The notes below the pieces were generated by a model. That model saw nothing but the letters and a program-made list of their open reading frames with translations. It was not told where the DNA came from and did no database searches. A stretch of DNA of 61,098 nucleotides, from assembly GCA_024763035.1 (NCBI GenBank), contig JANTGG010000005.1, forward strand, positions 1-61,098, in the 5' to 3' direction. The position numbers and the translations under genes were made by a program. The DNA comes from Desulfocapsa sp. (lineage in GTDB: Bacteria > Desulfobacterota > Desulfobulbia > Desulfobulbales > Desulfocapsaceae). This document shows positions 26,739 to 34,572 of the stretch, piece by piece; within the stretch, counting starts at the first letter, position 1, and every line of letters begins with the position of its first letter.

Positions 26739-27290
26739 TTAGTATGCTCTCCTGAAGAGCACCTGATTTCCATGGTCGGTTCTCAGGGTGGTCAGAAATC
26801 CGTCCCCTCTCTGCTGTACGGCAAATTCAAGATTTCCAAGGGTCATTTTGTATCCGTCAAAATATCCGGTATGGGTCTGTCCTGCCCAGATGGCGATAAC
26901 CTCGCCCTTGGGGCTGATGGCGATGGTGGCACTGCTGTGATCGCGCTGATTGATTCCCTGAAATTTCCCTACGGCCCAAGCGGGAACAGTGCCGCCATGG
27001 TTCTGATAACCGTTGTTGCCACCGATTCCGCTGCCAATGGCAAATTCTGCCTGGCAACCCTTGTCCACCCAGACACCATGATTATCAAATCCCCATGTTC
27101 TTCCTTCCTGACAAGGATAGGAAGATAACTGCCTCAGGAGTCTCACTTGATTTGCTGTGTTTGCACGGCAGTAGGCGTACTCGTGGTTATTACTGCTGCA
27201 GATCAGTGTCTGATTGTTGGCAAATGCCGGATGCTGTGCTCCGAGCAGGATGATGCCGGCAATAAGAAGTGTTTTTATGGATATTTTCAT
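26739..27290 (-). CDS. Secreted DUF3011 domain protein
   Basis: 183 aa. Residues 1-24 form a signal peptide (KTLLIAGIILLGAQHPAFA-NN), so it is periplasmic or exported. The segment about 28-75 (LICSSNNHEYAYCRANTANQVRLLRQLSSYPCQEGRTWGFDNHGVWVDKGCQAEF; cysteines at about 31, 40, 60, 78) is the DUF3011 pattern, probably with two disulfides. A glycine-rich linker (GSGIGGNNGYQNHGG) follows, then a second, unrecognised beta-rich domain with GEVIAIWAGQTHTGYFDGY. The role is unknown. It is convergent with the helicase gene and separated from it by REP copy 2. Confidence 0.75.
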   Translation of the reverse strand: MKISIKTLLIAGIILLGAQHPAFANNQTLICSSNNHEYAYCRANTANQVRLLRQLSSYPCQEGRTWGFDNHGVWVDKGCQAEFAIGSGIGGNNGYQNHGGTVPAWAVGKFQGINQRDHSSATIAISPKGEVIAIWAGQTHTGYFDGYKMTLGNLEFAVQQRGDGFLTTLRTDHGNQVLFRRAY

Positions 27291-27611
27291 GGATACCCCG
27301 ATTGTTGTGATTGGTGTCGGTTGCCGCGTTCATCACTGGCAGTAGCATGTTTAATATTGAGAACCATTTGTGGAAGTTTGTCAAGGGTAAAGTCAATGTT
27401 TCCCTCCTGGAACAATACGTTCCGCCTGATTCGGGGTATTATTTTGTGGAGTCACTCGTTTTTACTCAAGGTATTGAAGAAAGTTCTTACAGAACGTGGG
27501 TGACAGCACTTGCAGGTATTTTTTTTGATTGGCACAGTGTGGTATTTATGCTTATACTTATGGGAAATGGAAGGATTTACCTATAACTTCAAAAAGAAGG
27601 AGAGAGTGCCC
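27291..27611. other. 321-bp divergent spacer
   Basis: Between two small exported-protein genes transcribed away from each other. A possible weak promoter for the plus-strand gene is TTGATT (about 27527) with TATGCT 16 bp later. Nothing else was recognised. Confidence 0.35.
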
Positions 27612-27971
27612 ATGAGAACAATAAAACAAACCGTTACCCATGCCGGATGGCTGGTTGTTCTTGCCGGATGTCTGATCTTTTCCACGGCTTCCTTTGTTGC
27701 TGCCGAGAATGATACCTCGGAAATGTCTGTTGCAGGTGCCATGTTTATTGAAGGGAGTGTGAGAAAGGTGGTTCTAGAAACCGATACGATCACCGTGAAA
27801 AATACCGAAGGGAAGCGGGTTCGGGTGGTGGTCTCTCCGGAGACAGATTTAACAGGTATGTATGCTTTTACAGAAGTGAAGAAAGAGAGACGGGTCAAAG
27901 TCTGGTATCATCATGTCGGTAACGAAAATCGGGCGGTGAAGGTGGAACTATTGCCGGATCTTGGATGCTGA
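27612..27971 (+). CDS. Small exported protein of unknown function
   Basis: 119 aa from the ATG at 27612, chosen for AAGGAGAGAG upstream; a longer in-frame start at 27510 lacks a ribosome site and would spoil the signal peptide. Residues 1 to about 32 are a signal sequence (WLVVLAGCLIFSTASFVAA). The mature 85 residues are beta-rich with ITVKNTEGKRVRVVVSPETDLTGMY and RVKVWYHHVGNENRAVKVE. This style is like the small OB- or DUF5666-type periplasmic proteins. No firm family can be given. Confidence 0.65.
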   Translation: MRTIKQTVTHAGWLVVLAGCLIFSTASFVAAENDTSEMSVAGAMFIEGSVRKVVLETDTITVKNTEGKRVRVVVSPETDLTGMYAFTEVKKERRVKVWYHHVGNENRAVKVELLPDLGC

Positions 27972-28024
27972 GAGAATAAAAATAAATCATGGTTAGCACT
28001 GAAGCTCAGGTAAATGCAAAATGG

Positions 28025-28099
28025 AACTGGAGCTCGCCCCTGCGATCAATTTTCCAGGTCTGGCAACATCTTGAATCGCTCGCAGAAGCGAGTTCCTAC
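28025..28099. repeat. REP-like palindromic repeat, copy 3
   Basis: ACTGGAGCTCGCCCCTGCGA on the left, CGCTCGCAGAAGCGAGTTCC on the right, and the conserved loop TTCCAGGTCTGGCAACATC then TTGAATCG. Its flanks (AGCACTGAAGCTCAGGTAAA near 27996 and CTGTGCTTTGACGGTAATCA near 28114) recur in the collapsed copy at 29342-29408. Confidence 0.85.
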
Positions 28100-28200
28100 A
28101 CCAAATTCAGACTAACTGTGCTTTGACGGTAATCACTTAAAAATTCTTTTCAGTGCCTTGCTCCTGAAAAGCTGCAATAAAAACAAGAACTTCCATGCTC

Positions 28201-28310
28201 AGCTTAGTGCCTTACAGATAGTTTTCTCGGAGTCTTCGCTTACCTGTTTTTTTCGCAAGAAAATTTCTAATAAGGTACGTACGCCGGCTTATCATTTATC
28301 ACCGGTGTTG
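28201..28310 (-). repeat. Intergenic repeat family 2, copy B (inverted)
   Basis: Read on the minus strand from 28310: AACACCGGTGATAAATGATA, AAGCCGGCGTACGTACCTT, then AAGCGAAGACTCCGAGAAAA and CTGTAAGGCACTAAGC. The first half matches copy A and the second half matches copy C, so it appears to be the fullest copy. Confidence 0.7.
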
Positions 28311-28311
28311 G

Positions 28312-28349
28312 AAAAAGGGCAGGTGGAAAATTTTCATCTGCCCTTTTTT
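28312..28349. terminator. Bidirectional intrinsic terminator
   Basis: AAAAAGGGCAG pairs with CTGCCCTTTTTT across an AT-rich interior (GTGGAAAATTTTCAT). The run of A on the left and of T on the right lets it serve both strands. It ends transcription of the minus gene at 28382. Confidence 0.75.
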
Positions 28350-28381
28350 GTACGCCTCATCTCTCATTTTACCATTCTGTT

Positions 28382-28675
28382 TTACTGTAATCCGAATTCA
28401 GCAAGTTCGATAAGAAAGGTCCATATACCTGAGAGCAGCATGAGAGTGATGGCGATAACAGCCAGCAGGGTGTCCAGATGTTTAAGGAGTTTAAGCTGTG
28501 CCTGTTTCCTTTTTCTGCCGGCAAGGGGCAGTGTGAGAAAGTGAAAACAGGGCCAGTAAGAGGCTGCTCGAAGCGTGTTACGCAGTGGGTGTTTTTTGCA
28601 TAAGACCTGGGGGTGGTATCCAGCCGGAAAGGGGGATTGCAGTAAAGGACTATGCTGTTGAAATTTTTTTCTCAT
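28382..28675 (-). CDS. Small membrane protein of unknown function
   Basis: 97 aa from the ATG at 28675, chosen for the strong ribosome site CAGGAG seven bases upstream; the in-frame extension to 28729 lies before that site. The N-terminal two thirds are basic and histidine/proline-rich. The C-terminal residues about 70-92 (LDTLLAVIAITLMLLSGIWTFLI) form one transmembrane helix. Net positive charge before the helix predicts a cytoplasmic N-terminus. No family is recognised. It has its own terminator at 28312-28349 and is divergent from the gene at 28784. Confidence 0.6.
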   Translation of the reverse strand: MRKKFQQHSPLLQSPFPAGYHPQVLCKKHPLRNTLRAASYWPCFHFLTLPLAGRKRKQAQLKLLKHLDTLLAVIAITLMLLSGIWTFLIELAEFGLQ

Positions 28676-28720
28676 TTTTTCTCCTGTTGGTTTATATTTA
28701 TGCGCAGTGTAACAGGGGCA

Positions 28721-28741
28721 GGTGCTCACAGAGTGAGCACC
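28721..28741. promoter_or_regulatory. Perfect palindrome, operator candidate
   Basis: GGTGCTCAC-AGA-GTGAGCACC, nine-base arms around three bases, midway between the divergent starts at 28675 and 28784. A protein-binding operator is likely; an RNA hairpin in the leader of the plus gene is the alternative. Confidence 0.5.
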
Positions 28742-28783
28742 GTCTGAAAAAAAAGTATTTTTTTTAATTTATGAGGTTTTTGT

Positions 28784-29335
28784 ATGCGTAACATACTTAT
28801 CATGTTGATTGTCTTCTGTTTTTCGACATCTGCTCCGGCACTTGAACTTGCCGGAGTGACGATCCCTGATACCTTGAATACAGATTTACAGTTGAACGGA
28901 GCGGGAATCCGGTCAAAATTTTTCTTTAAAATCTACATTGGGGAGCTGTATCTGGAGCACCCCTCTGATACTGCTGCAGCTGTTCTTGATGATACTGGAA
29001 GGAAGCGAATGGTGATGGATATCCTGTATGACGAAATTGATGCGGAAAAACTGGTGGAGGGTTGGAACGATGGTTTTGCAGCAAATCTCAGTGAATCTGA
29101 ATTAAAGGGGCTTGCTCCCCGAATAAAAGAGTTTAACGATCTCTTTATAACTGTCCGTGCAGGAGAGCAGATTGTACTTGATTATCAGCCGCAGACAGGG
29201 ACTGTTGTCACCATTGCCGGAAAAGAGCGGGGAACTGTCTCAGGAGCAGATTTCAATCGGGCACTGCTCTCTATATGGCTGGGTGAACATCCGGTGACGG
29301 ATGATTTACGGCAGGCACTGCTTGGAAAAAAATGA
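28784..29335 (+). CDS. Periplasmic chalcone isomerase-like protein
   Basis: 183 aa. A signal peptide spans residues 1-19 (LIMLIVFCFSTSAPAL). The mature chain opens ELAGVTIPDTLN...LNGAGIRSKFFFKIYIGELYLEH, the pattern of the chalcone isomerase-like fold (Chalcone_3) found in many Proteobacteria. It ends with GADFNRALLSIWLGEHPVTDDLRQALLG, the family's usual closing helix-strand. Bacterial members are not flavonoid enzymes; ligand-binding or fatty-acid related roles have been suggested. It is preceded by a perfect palindrome at 28721-28741 and seems monocistronic. Confidence 0.85.
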   Translation: MRNILIMLIVFCFSTSAPALELAGVTIPDTLNTDLQLNGAGIRSKFFFKIYIGELYLEHPSDTAAAVLDDTGRKRMVMDILYDEIDAEKLVEGWNDGFAANLSESELKGLAPRIKEFNDLFITVRAGEQIVLDYQPQTGTVVTIAGKERGTVSGADFNRALLSIWLGEHPVTDDLRQALLGKK

Positions 29336-29341
29336 TGATGA

Positions 29342-29408
29342 TCAGCACCGAAGCTCAGGTAAATGTAAATGAGACTGCAGCTTCCCTCTGTTTTGATGAA
29401 AATCATGA
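29342..29408. repeat. Collapsed REP-associated repeat
   Basis: Carries the outer flanks of REP copy 3 (AGCACCGAAGCTCAGGTAAA at 29343, CTGTTTTGATGAAAATCATG near 29390) with most of the hairpin missing. It looks like a deletion derivative. Confidence 0.55.
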
Positions 29409-29491
29409 AAGTAGTTCCTTTTCCGGGCGCACAACAGCAGTTTTGGGTAGGCTGATATCGAAATAATACAAAAAAAATTGGAGCAACAGGA

Positions 29492-29839
29492 ATGTATAAG
29501 GCAATTTTTCATGTGGATCAAAATGATGAGTCGGTTATGACTTTGGCATTAAATAACGTGGTCAATCTGTTAAAGGCAATTCCGGGGGAAGAACACGATC
29601 TGATTGTTATTTTTAACGGTCCTGGAGCTCATCTGCTTGCCTGGGACGGTGTCGCCGCTCATCTTGAGCGGATAAAGGCTCTGGTAGGCGAAGGTGTTCG
29701 CTTTCAGGTTTGCAGGAATGCCATGGTTCGTTACGAAATTGCAGAGGATCAGGTGATTGAAGAGTGTGAGATCATCCCGGCGGGTATACTTTCCCTGATT
29801 AATTTTCAGAATGACGGGTTTTCCTATATCAAACCCTGA
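29492..29839 (+). CDS. DsrE/DsrF-like family protein
   Basis: 115 aa, cytoplasmic. YKAIFHVDQNDESVMTLALNNVVNLLKAIPGEEHDLIVIFNGPGAHLL, then VRFQVCRNAMVRYEI and EIIPAGILSLINFQNDGFSYIKP, fits the single-domain DsrE-like family. The one conserved cysteine (about residue 75, QVCRNAM) corresponds to the sulfur-carrying position of active members. Such proteins move sulfane sulfur or take part in sulfur metabolism in sulfur-cycling bacteria. The ribosome site GGAGCAACAGGA precedes the ATG. No dsr genes are nearby. Confidence 0.85.
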   Translation: MYKAIFHVDQNDESVMTLALNNVVNLLKAIPGEEHDLIVIFNGPGAHLLAWDGVAAHLERIKALVGEGVRFQVCRNAMVRYEIAEDQVIEECEIIPAGILSLINFQNDGFSYIKP

Positions 29840-29877
29840 TCCGCTGTCCGGTGCGGGGAGAGGTGCTATGCTGTTTC

Positions 29878-31500
29878 TCAGGTTCCAAGCAGGGCGGCAC
29901 CCACACCGTTGCCAACGTTGCAGTGTTTAGGGAAATGTACCGTTGTTCCCAGATGATCAGCAACTGCCGGCAGAAAATAACGGGCTGCGGCACCGATGCC
30001 GATGATAGGGATTTTCAGGCTGAAGTTGACGCCCAGTACCGGATGGTCGCTGCGGCTGCTGATAAATGAGGTGAGTGATTTTCCCCAATAGCGGTGAATC
30101 ACGTAATCGATAAGCATGTCTTCGATTCTTGCTGCTGTGAGGGCAACAATCTTTTTAGAAAAGCTTTCTGCGTTCATTCCTGCAAGATCCCCAAGGATTT
30201 TTGCTCCCGCCTGCGCGTTTTCTGCATTGCCGATATCAATTTTGCCGAGTACATGTAGAGCGTCCGTGGGGGTGAAGCCGGTCTCAAGAATCATCTGTTG
30301 TCTGGAGAGCTGTTCCAGCTGCTTTGCCAGGGGAACTCCTGAAATGCCGGTTGCCTCGTGGAGGCTTTGCAGCGTACATGGTCCTTTGCCGGAAAGGGTT
30401 TGAATCACGGCAGATGTCTGCCTTGCGGCATCAACCTCGGGCAGTAGGGAGATACATTTTGCTCTGTTACCTGCTCCGAGCCAGTCGCTTACTGCCGGGA
30501 AATCCTCTGTCATGGCAAGGGGAATGACCCTCCCGGGCCCGAGCAGGATCGATCCCTTACTGTCAATCTGCACATGGCTGTCCCCGCCGATTCCACCGGT
30601 GAACATATCAACGGCGTCCATATGGGTTTGCCAGTCTCCAATCTGACACCCGTCCGGAGAGAGAACTGTTTTTCCGTTTTCTATCATGGCAATGTCGGTG
30701 GTTGTGCCGCCCACATCTATCACCAGGGCGTCCTCTATTCTCTGAGAAGCTCCAAATGCAGCGGTACAGGCAGGGCCGCTTGCCACAGTGACACCGGCAT
30801 GTTCCGCAGCATCTCCAATGGTGATCTGTTCTCCGTTACCGGTAATAAGGGAAACGGGACAGTGGAGCTTATTGGCCTGCATGGCATCTTTAACGCCGTC
30901 GATATATTCCTGCATAAGCGGCATCAGTTTTGCGTGCAGTGCTGCAGTGGCTGCGCGTTCCCGCATTCCGGCATGCTGACTTATCCTGTGGGAGCAGAAA
31001 CAGGGCTTGCTATCGATCATGGAGATGGCCTTTTCTGTTACCAGTTCGTGGCTCGGATTATTCATGGACATGGCAGAGCAGATGGCATAGGCATCTGCAT
31101 CGTTACGTAATCCGTGCAGGGTGTCGACGATATTATCAATGTCCAGAGGTTCTTCCTCTTCGCCCATGATGTTATGTCCGCCCTTAATAAAGATGGTGGC
31201 GGTGATGGGCAGGCGGAAGTGTTTGACGTAGCCGATGATGAAGGCGGCGACTCTGGCTCCTTTTTTCTCTACAACTGCGTTGGTGGCAAGGGTTGTGGAC
31301 AGGGAGAGCTGCTTGATCTGCGACGGGTCGATATCTGCCTTCTGCAGCAGTTTATGCAGTGACCTGCCGGTGGAAAGAGCCAGGTGATGATGGGTGGTGG
31401 GCTCTTTTGCTGCAGCAATAACAGTTTTGCTTTCTGCGTCAAACAGTATGGCGTCGGTGTAGGTGCCGCCTGTGTCGATGCCGATAATATAGTGAGACAT
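29878..31500 (-). CDS. Hydantoinase/oxoprolinase family protein
   Basis: 540 aa. The N-terminal actin-like domain opens YIIGIDTGGTYTDAILFD, the phosphate-binding loop of the HyuA/oxoprolinase group. The second part has the Hydantoinase_A sequence GPACTAAFGASQ and DALVIDVGGTTTDIAMIENG (about 245-285), then GGIGGDSHVQIDSKGSILLGPGR. Family enzymes open or close five-membered cyclic amides such as hydantoins or 5-oxoproline with ATP. The chain is shorter than typical HyuA (about 690 aa) but ends naturally in a helix-glycine region (PKHCNVGNGVGAALLG). No hyuB partner lies beside it. It is convergent with the DsrE-like gene. Confidence 0.88.
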   Translation of the reverse strand: MSHYIIGIDTGGTYTDAILFDAESKTVIAAAKEPTTHHHLALSTGRSLHKLLQKADIDPSQIKQLSLSTTLATNAVVEKKGARVAAFIIGYVKHFRLPITATIFIKGGHNIMGEEEEPLDIDNIVDTLHGLRNDADAYAICSAMSMNNPSHELVTEKAISMIDSKPCFCSHRISQHAGMRERAATAALHAKLMPLMQEYIDGVKDAMQANKLHCPVSLITGNGEQITIGDAAEHAGVTVASGPACTAAFGASQRIEDALVIDVGGTTTDIAMIENGKTVLSPDGCQIGDWQTHMDAVDMFTGGIGGDSHVQIDSKGSILLGPGRVIPLAMTEDFPAVSDWLGAGNRAKCISLLPEVDAARQTSAVIQTLSGKGPCTLQSLHEATGISGVPLAKQLEQLSRQQMILETGFTPTDALHVLGKIDIGNAENAQAGAKILGDLAGMNAESFSKKIVALTAARIEDMLIDYVIHRYWGKSLTSFISSRSDHPVLGVNFSLKIPIIGIGAAARYFLPAVADHLGTTVHFPKHCNVGNGVGAALLGT

Positions 31501-31804
31501 AAGGATGGGTGGGTATCAGGTGTTGGGTTTTAAGTGTTATTATGGTGTTGTTCGCCTGGAAAATTGCAGCGATTACGAGCGGGCTTACGAAAAAAAAGCA
31601 CAAAAAATGCTGCGAAATTTCCGGAATGAAGATCCCTGGAACAGACCGTAAGCCCTCTTGCAGAATCCTAACGGACAGTGCTGCTGTTTTTACTCGCTCT
31701 TTATACCGTATCGCCGCGAATGGAGCAACACCTTGTCGTCTGCTTTTTCCTGGTGTATCTTTGCAGGGAAGGAACATTTGTTAACAAGATGAATCGGGGA
31801 GATT
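31501..31804. other. 304-bp divergent spacer
   Basis: Between the hydantoinase gene (minus) and the enoyl-ACP reductase gene (plus). Only a ribosome site for the latter (GGGGAG before 31805) is clear. I saw no repeat or hairpin. Confidence 0.35.
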
Positions 31805-32620
31805 ATGGGATTTTTACAGATTGAAGGGAAGAACTTTGTTGTTTTTGGGCTGGCAAATAAAAAATCGGTGGCGACTGCCATTGCCAGGGTGCTGCAGGAA
31901 GAAGGCGGAAACATTATCCATGTGGTTCGATCGGAAGAACGCGCAGAAGCTGCCGGAAAACTGTTTCCGGACTCTCCTGTTTGTATTTGTGATGTTGAGG
32001 AAGAGGAAAATATTGTCCGGGTACGCAGGGAGATTGGCGAGATCGTCGGCGAGGCGGATGGCGGGCGTATTGACGGGCTTGTTCATTCCATCGCTTTTGC
32101 CAACTATTCCGAAGGATTGAAGCCATTTCACGGAACCTTGAAAAAAGATTTTCTGCAGGCATTTGATATCTCCTGTTTTTCGTTTATCTCCATCTGCAAT
32201 CATTTCCAGGAGCTCTTTGCCAGCGATGCGGCAGCGGTCACCATCTCTATTTCCACCACCACCATGGCGGCTGAAAATTACGGCTACATGGCTCCCATAA
32301 AGGCGGCATTGAATTCATCCATATGTTTTCTGGCTAAATCTTTTTCCTCTTTTTCAAACGTCCGTTTTAATGCGGTTGCTCCCAGCCTCTTAAAAACTTC
32401 GGCGTCTGCGGGAATCCCCGGATATGTCGACAGCTATCTCTACGCGGAGAAAGCGATACTGCGAAAAAAAGCATTGAAAACTCGGGAAGCCTCAGATACC
32501 GCTGCCTTTCTCCTTTCACCACGCTCATCGGGTATAACGGCTCAGACCATTGTGGTTGATGCAGGGATGTCTATAAATTATTTTGATAAAGAGATCGTAA
32601 ACGCTGCCGTAAATGGATAA
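31805..32620 (+). CDS. fabI: Enoyl-[acyl-carrier-protein] reductase (FabI-type SDR)
   Basis: 271 aa. The cofactor region [21 protein letters not shown] (about 14-34) has the FabI pattern instead of the usual SDR TGxxxGxG. The catalytic pair is Tyr and Lys in [12 protein letters not shown] with six residues between them, as in E. coli FabI. The ending ([30 protein letters not shown]) also fits. It reduces trans-2-enoyl-ACP with NAD(P)H, the last step of fatty acid elongation. It is followed 33 bp later by pyrF, an unrelated pathway, so the two may simply share a promoter. Another SDR of the same subgroup is the only alternative. Confidence 0.82.
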   Translation: MGFLQIEGKNFVVFGLANKKSVATAIARVLQEEGGNIIHVVRSEERAEAAGKLFPDSPVCICDVEEEENIVRVRREIGEIVGEADGGRIDGLVHSIAFANYSEGLKPFHGTLKKDFLQAFDISCFSFISICNHFQELFASDAAAVTISISTTTMAAENYGYMAPIKAALNSSICFLAKSFSSFSNVRFNAVAPSLLKTSASAGIPGYVDSYLYAEKAILRKKALKTREASDTAAFLLSPRSSGITAQTIVVDAGMSINYFDKEIVNAAVNG

Positions 32621-32653
32621 ACACTGTAACGCTCTCAAATAAGGACCCAAAAC

Positions 32654-33370
32654 ATGAATAGCAAAGAGATCGCTTTAAACGAACGAATTATCGTCGCTCT
32701 TGATGTGCAGAGCCCGGATCTTGCAAAAGAGATGGTTAAACGCTGTGAATCCCATACCCGTTATTTCAAGGTGGGTCTGCAGCTCTTTATGGCAAGTTAC
32801 TTCGAGGTGGTGGACTGGATCCTTGCACGTGGTCATAAGGTGATGCTGGATCTGAAATTTTTTGATATTCCGGAGACGGTAAAACTTGCCGTTGAGCAGC
32901 TGAACAGTCGGGGCGTATCCCTTGCCACTATTCACGGTAATGATGCGATTATTCGGGCTGCCATGGAGGCACGGGGAGATTTGCAGCTATTGGCAGTTAC
33001 CGTACTGACAAGCTTTGGTGAGGAGGATCTGCGCGCCATGGGGATGACCCAGTCGGTGGAGGATCTTGTTCTGTTTCGGGCCCGTCGTGCCCTTAAACTC
33101 GGCTGCGATGGAGTGGTTTCTTCGGGGCTTGAAGCTGAACGGCTGCGAAATGATCTCGGGGAGAAACTGCTGATTGTCACTCCCGGTATCAGGCCCGGGG
33201 CAAATGTCCGTGACGGTTCCGATGACCAGAAGCGTATTATCACTGCTGGACGGGCCGTTGCAACTGGTGCCGATCATGTTGTTGTCGGGCGCCCCATAAC
33301 CAAAGCAGAAGATCCTGCCCGGGTCATTGCAGCGATGCAGCAGGATATTGAGTCCGGCCTTGCGGGCTAG
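32654..33370 (+). CDS. pyrF: Orotidine 5'-phosphate decarboxylase
   Basis: 238 aa, complete. It makes UMP from OMP in pyrimidine synthesis, in the cytoplasm. The catalytic DLKFFDIPETV (Asp66, Lys68, Asp71) is preceded by IIVALDVQS and FKVGLQLFM. The phosphate-binding end has TPGIRPG and VVGRPITKAEDP. The bases of its TAG stop (33368-33370) meet the left end of MITE copy 2: TA is the target dinucleotide and the final G is base one of the element. The last codons are therefore original host sequence, but the stop codon is completed by the insertion. Confidence 0.95.
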   Translation: MNSKEIALNERIIVALDVQSPDLAKEMVKRCESHTRYFKVGLQLFMASYFEVVDWILARGHKVMLDLKFFDIPETVKLAVEQLNSRGVSLATIHGNDAIIRAAMEARGDLQLLAVTVLTSFGEEDLRAMGMTQSVEDLVLFRARRALKLGCDGVVSSGLEAERLRNDLGEKLLIVTPGIRPGANVRDGSDDQKRIITAGRAVATGADHVVVGRPITKAEDPARVIAAMQQDIESGLAG

Positions 33371-33510
33371 GAGGCTGTCCGAGAATGCCCTCTCTACCAG
33401 ACTCTTCCTTATTTTCAGAATTTTATCCTGAGAATATCAGCTATATGCCTGCGGTAAAATTTTGAAAATGCCTCGATTTTGAACGAAATGCCTATTCTCG
33501 GACAAGCTCC
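33370..33510 (-). mobile_element. 141-bp MITE-like element, copy 2
   Basis: Same length as copy 1 (8207-8347), reverse orientation, about 90% identical. Its left end reads GGAGGCTGTCCGAGAAT (two changes in the terminal repeat) and its right end ATTCTCGGACAAGCTCC. TA precedes it (33368-33369); TG follows, so the right-hand duplication has decayed by one base. It supplies the pyrF stop codon and the start codons of the next gene. Confidence 0.85.
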
Positions 33511-33970
33511 TGGTTGTTCGTTTCATTTTCTTGCCGCAGATCGGTGTACAGCAGAGCAGCTTGCCTCTGTGTATCCGAAACGGGAGCAGAGAAGGCAATT
33601 GCAGCGTTTCTCTTCCTTTTTGCATGACCCGTCGGCGGGAGGACGTTATTTTATGTTTGCCGTGTGCAATACAAGAACAGCTGCTCTGCTTCATCTCTGT
33701 GCGGAGCAGCGACGTCCCGCTTTATATAGAATCCGCGGTCTCTATACCCATCCAGATTTCCGCAACAGATCCCTGGCAACGCGTATTTTACGACTTGGCT
33801 GCATGTGCCTGACAGAATTTTATCAGGCACGGGAAATTCGTTCATTTGTTGTCCCGACAAACGCTGCATCCCTTGCAGCCCATGAAAATGCAGGATTCTC
33901 AGCAGGTGAGGCAGGCACAGAAAGTGTGAGGCACCATCTCTGTCTCACATGGTACAGGGAAGTTTTTTGA
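33488..33970 (+). CDS. GNAT acetyltransferase whose start lies inside a MITE
   Basis: 160 aa from the ATG at 33488; a TTG at 33479 is also in frame. Both starts, and the first seven or so residues (MPILGQA), come from the MITE. The body has a GNAT-like core: RYFMFAVCNTRTAALLHL, YRIRGLYTHPDFRNRSLATRILRLGCMCL (the acetyl-CoA loop, R-N-R-S-L-A), and AREIRSFVVPTNAASLAAHENAGFSAGE (the N-x-x-S/A-x-x-x-x-x-x-x-GF ending). The original N-terminus has probably been lost or replaced, and no proper ribosome site is seen. The protein may still be made from the element's sequence, or the gene may be decaying. Confidence 0.65.
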   Translation: MPILGQAPGCSFHFLAADRCTAEQLASVYPKREQRRQLQRFSSFLHDPSAGGRYFMFAVCNTRTAALLHLCAEQRRPALYRIRGLYTHPDFRNRSLATRILRLGCMCLTEFYQAREIRSFVVPTNAASLAAHENAGFSAGEAGTESVRHHLCLTWYREVF

Positions 33971-34043
33971 ATTACTGAATGGAAACACATTGAAATTTTA
34001 TTTAATTTGGTAGTACACTTGTTAATGGAAAATACAGGGGTGA

Positions 34044-34505
34044 GTGAAAAGGTTTTTAAATTCGAACAGATTGAAGCGTATGTCCATTGTCCAGAAGCGA
34101 ATTTATATAAGGGTTCCCATCACCGGTGATGCCGTTGTTTGTGATGAAAGTGGTGTTCAGATAAAGACGAACACCATCGATATCAGTCCTGGCGGGGTAG
34201 GGCTGGTTGCACCGTCAACCACACTCGGTCCGGCTCAATATCAGATTGAAGTGACCACCGCCGAGGGCGAGAAGATAGAATTTGCAGCCACTCTTATTCG
34301 CGAAGATGAAACAAGCGTCGGCTTTAAGACTTCTGATATTGATAAAGAAAATTTACAGATCATTGCCAATCTTCTGGCAGAGTTTCAAACAAGCAATGAA
34401 TTTATTAAACAGATGGATGCCCACGATCTGCTGGAACAGAGCTTTACTGACGAGGATGGCAACGAGGTCACCATAAGCTTTGAAATCGGTTCTGAAAAAG
34501 AGTAG
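34044..34505 (+). CDS. PilZ domain cyclic-di-GMP binding protein
   Basis: 153 aa from a GTG at 34044 (AGGGG three bases upstream). An ATG at 34080 is an equally good start and begins just before the domain. The binding signatures are RIYIR (RxxxR) near the N-terminus and DISPGGVG (D/NxSxxG) about residue 48, giving a complete PilZ module. A predicted helical, acidic tail (residues about 110-153, DAHDLLEQSFTDEDGNEV) follows. It is a cytoplasmic reader of the second messenger made by cyclases such as the one at 16436-18040. It stands alone; the output partner is unknown. Confidence 0.85.
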   Translation: MKRFLNSNRLKRMSIVQKRIYIRVPITGDAVVCDESGVQIKTNTIDISPGGVGLVAPSTTLGPAQYQIEVTTAEGEKIEFAATLIREDETSVGFKTSDIDKENLQIIANLLAEFQTSNEFIKQMDAHDLLEQSFTDEDGNEVTISFEIGSEKE

Positions 34506-34572
34506 ATATTTTTCCCCTTTATCCCTTTTTGTACATGAGCTTTTCGGGCAGGGGCCGATAGTCTTCCCGGTA

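Larger units (their letters stand above)
27972..28381. other. 410-bp repeat-filled spacer
   Basis: Holds REP copy 3, repeat-2 copy B and a bidirectional terminator, all listed separately. A weak ORF through it (28158-28544) is not credible because it crosses the repeat and the terminator. Confidence 0.7.

Noticed and set aside
28158-28544. 128-codon plus-strand frame
   Set aside because: Crosses a repeat and a bidirectional terminator and overlaps the better-supported minus gene at 28382.
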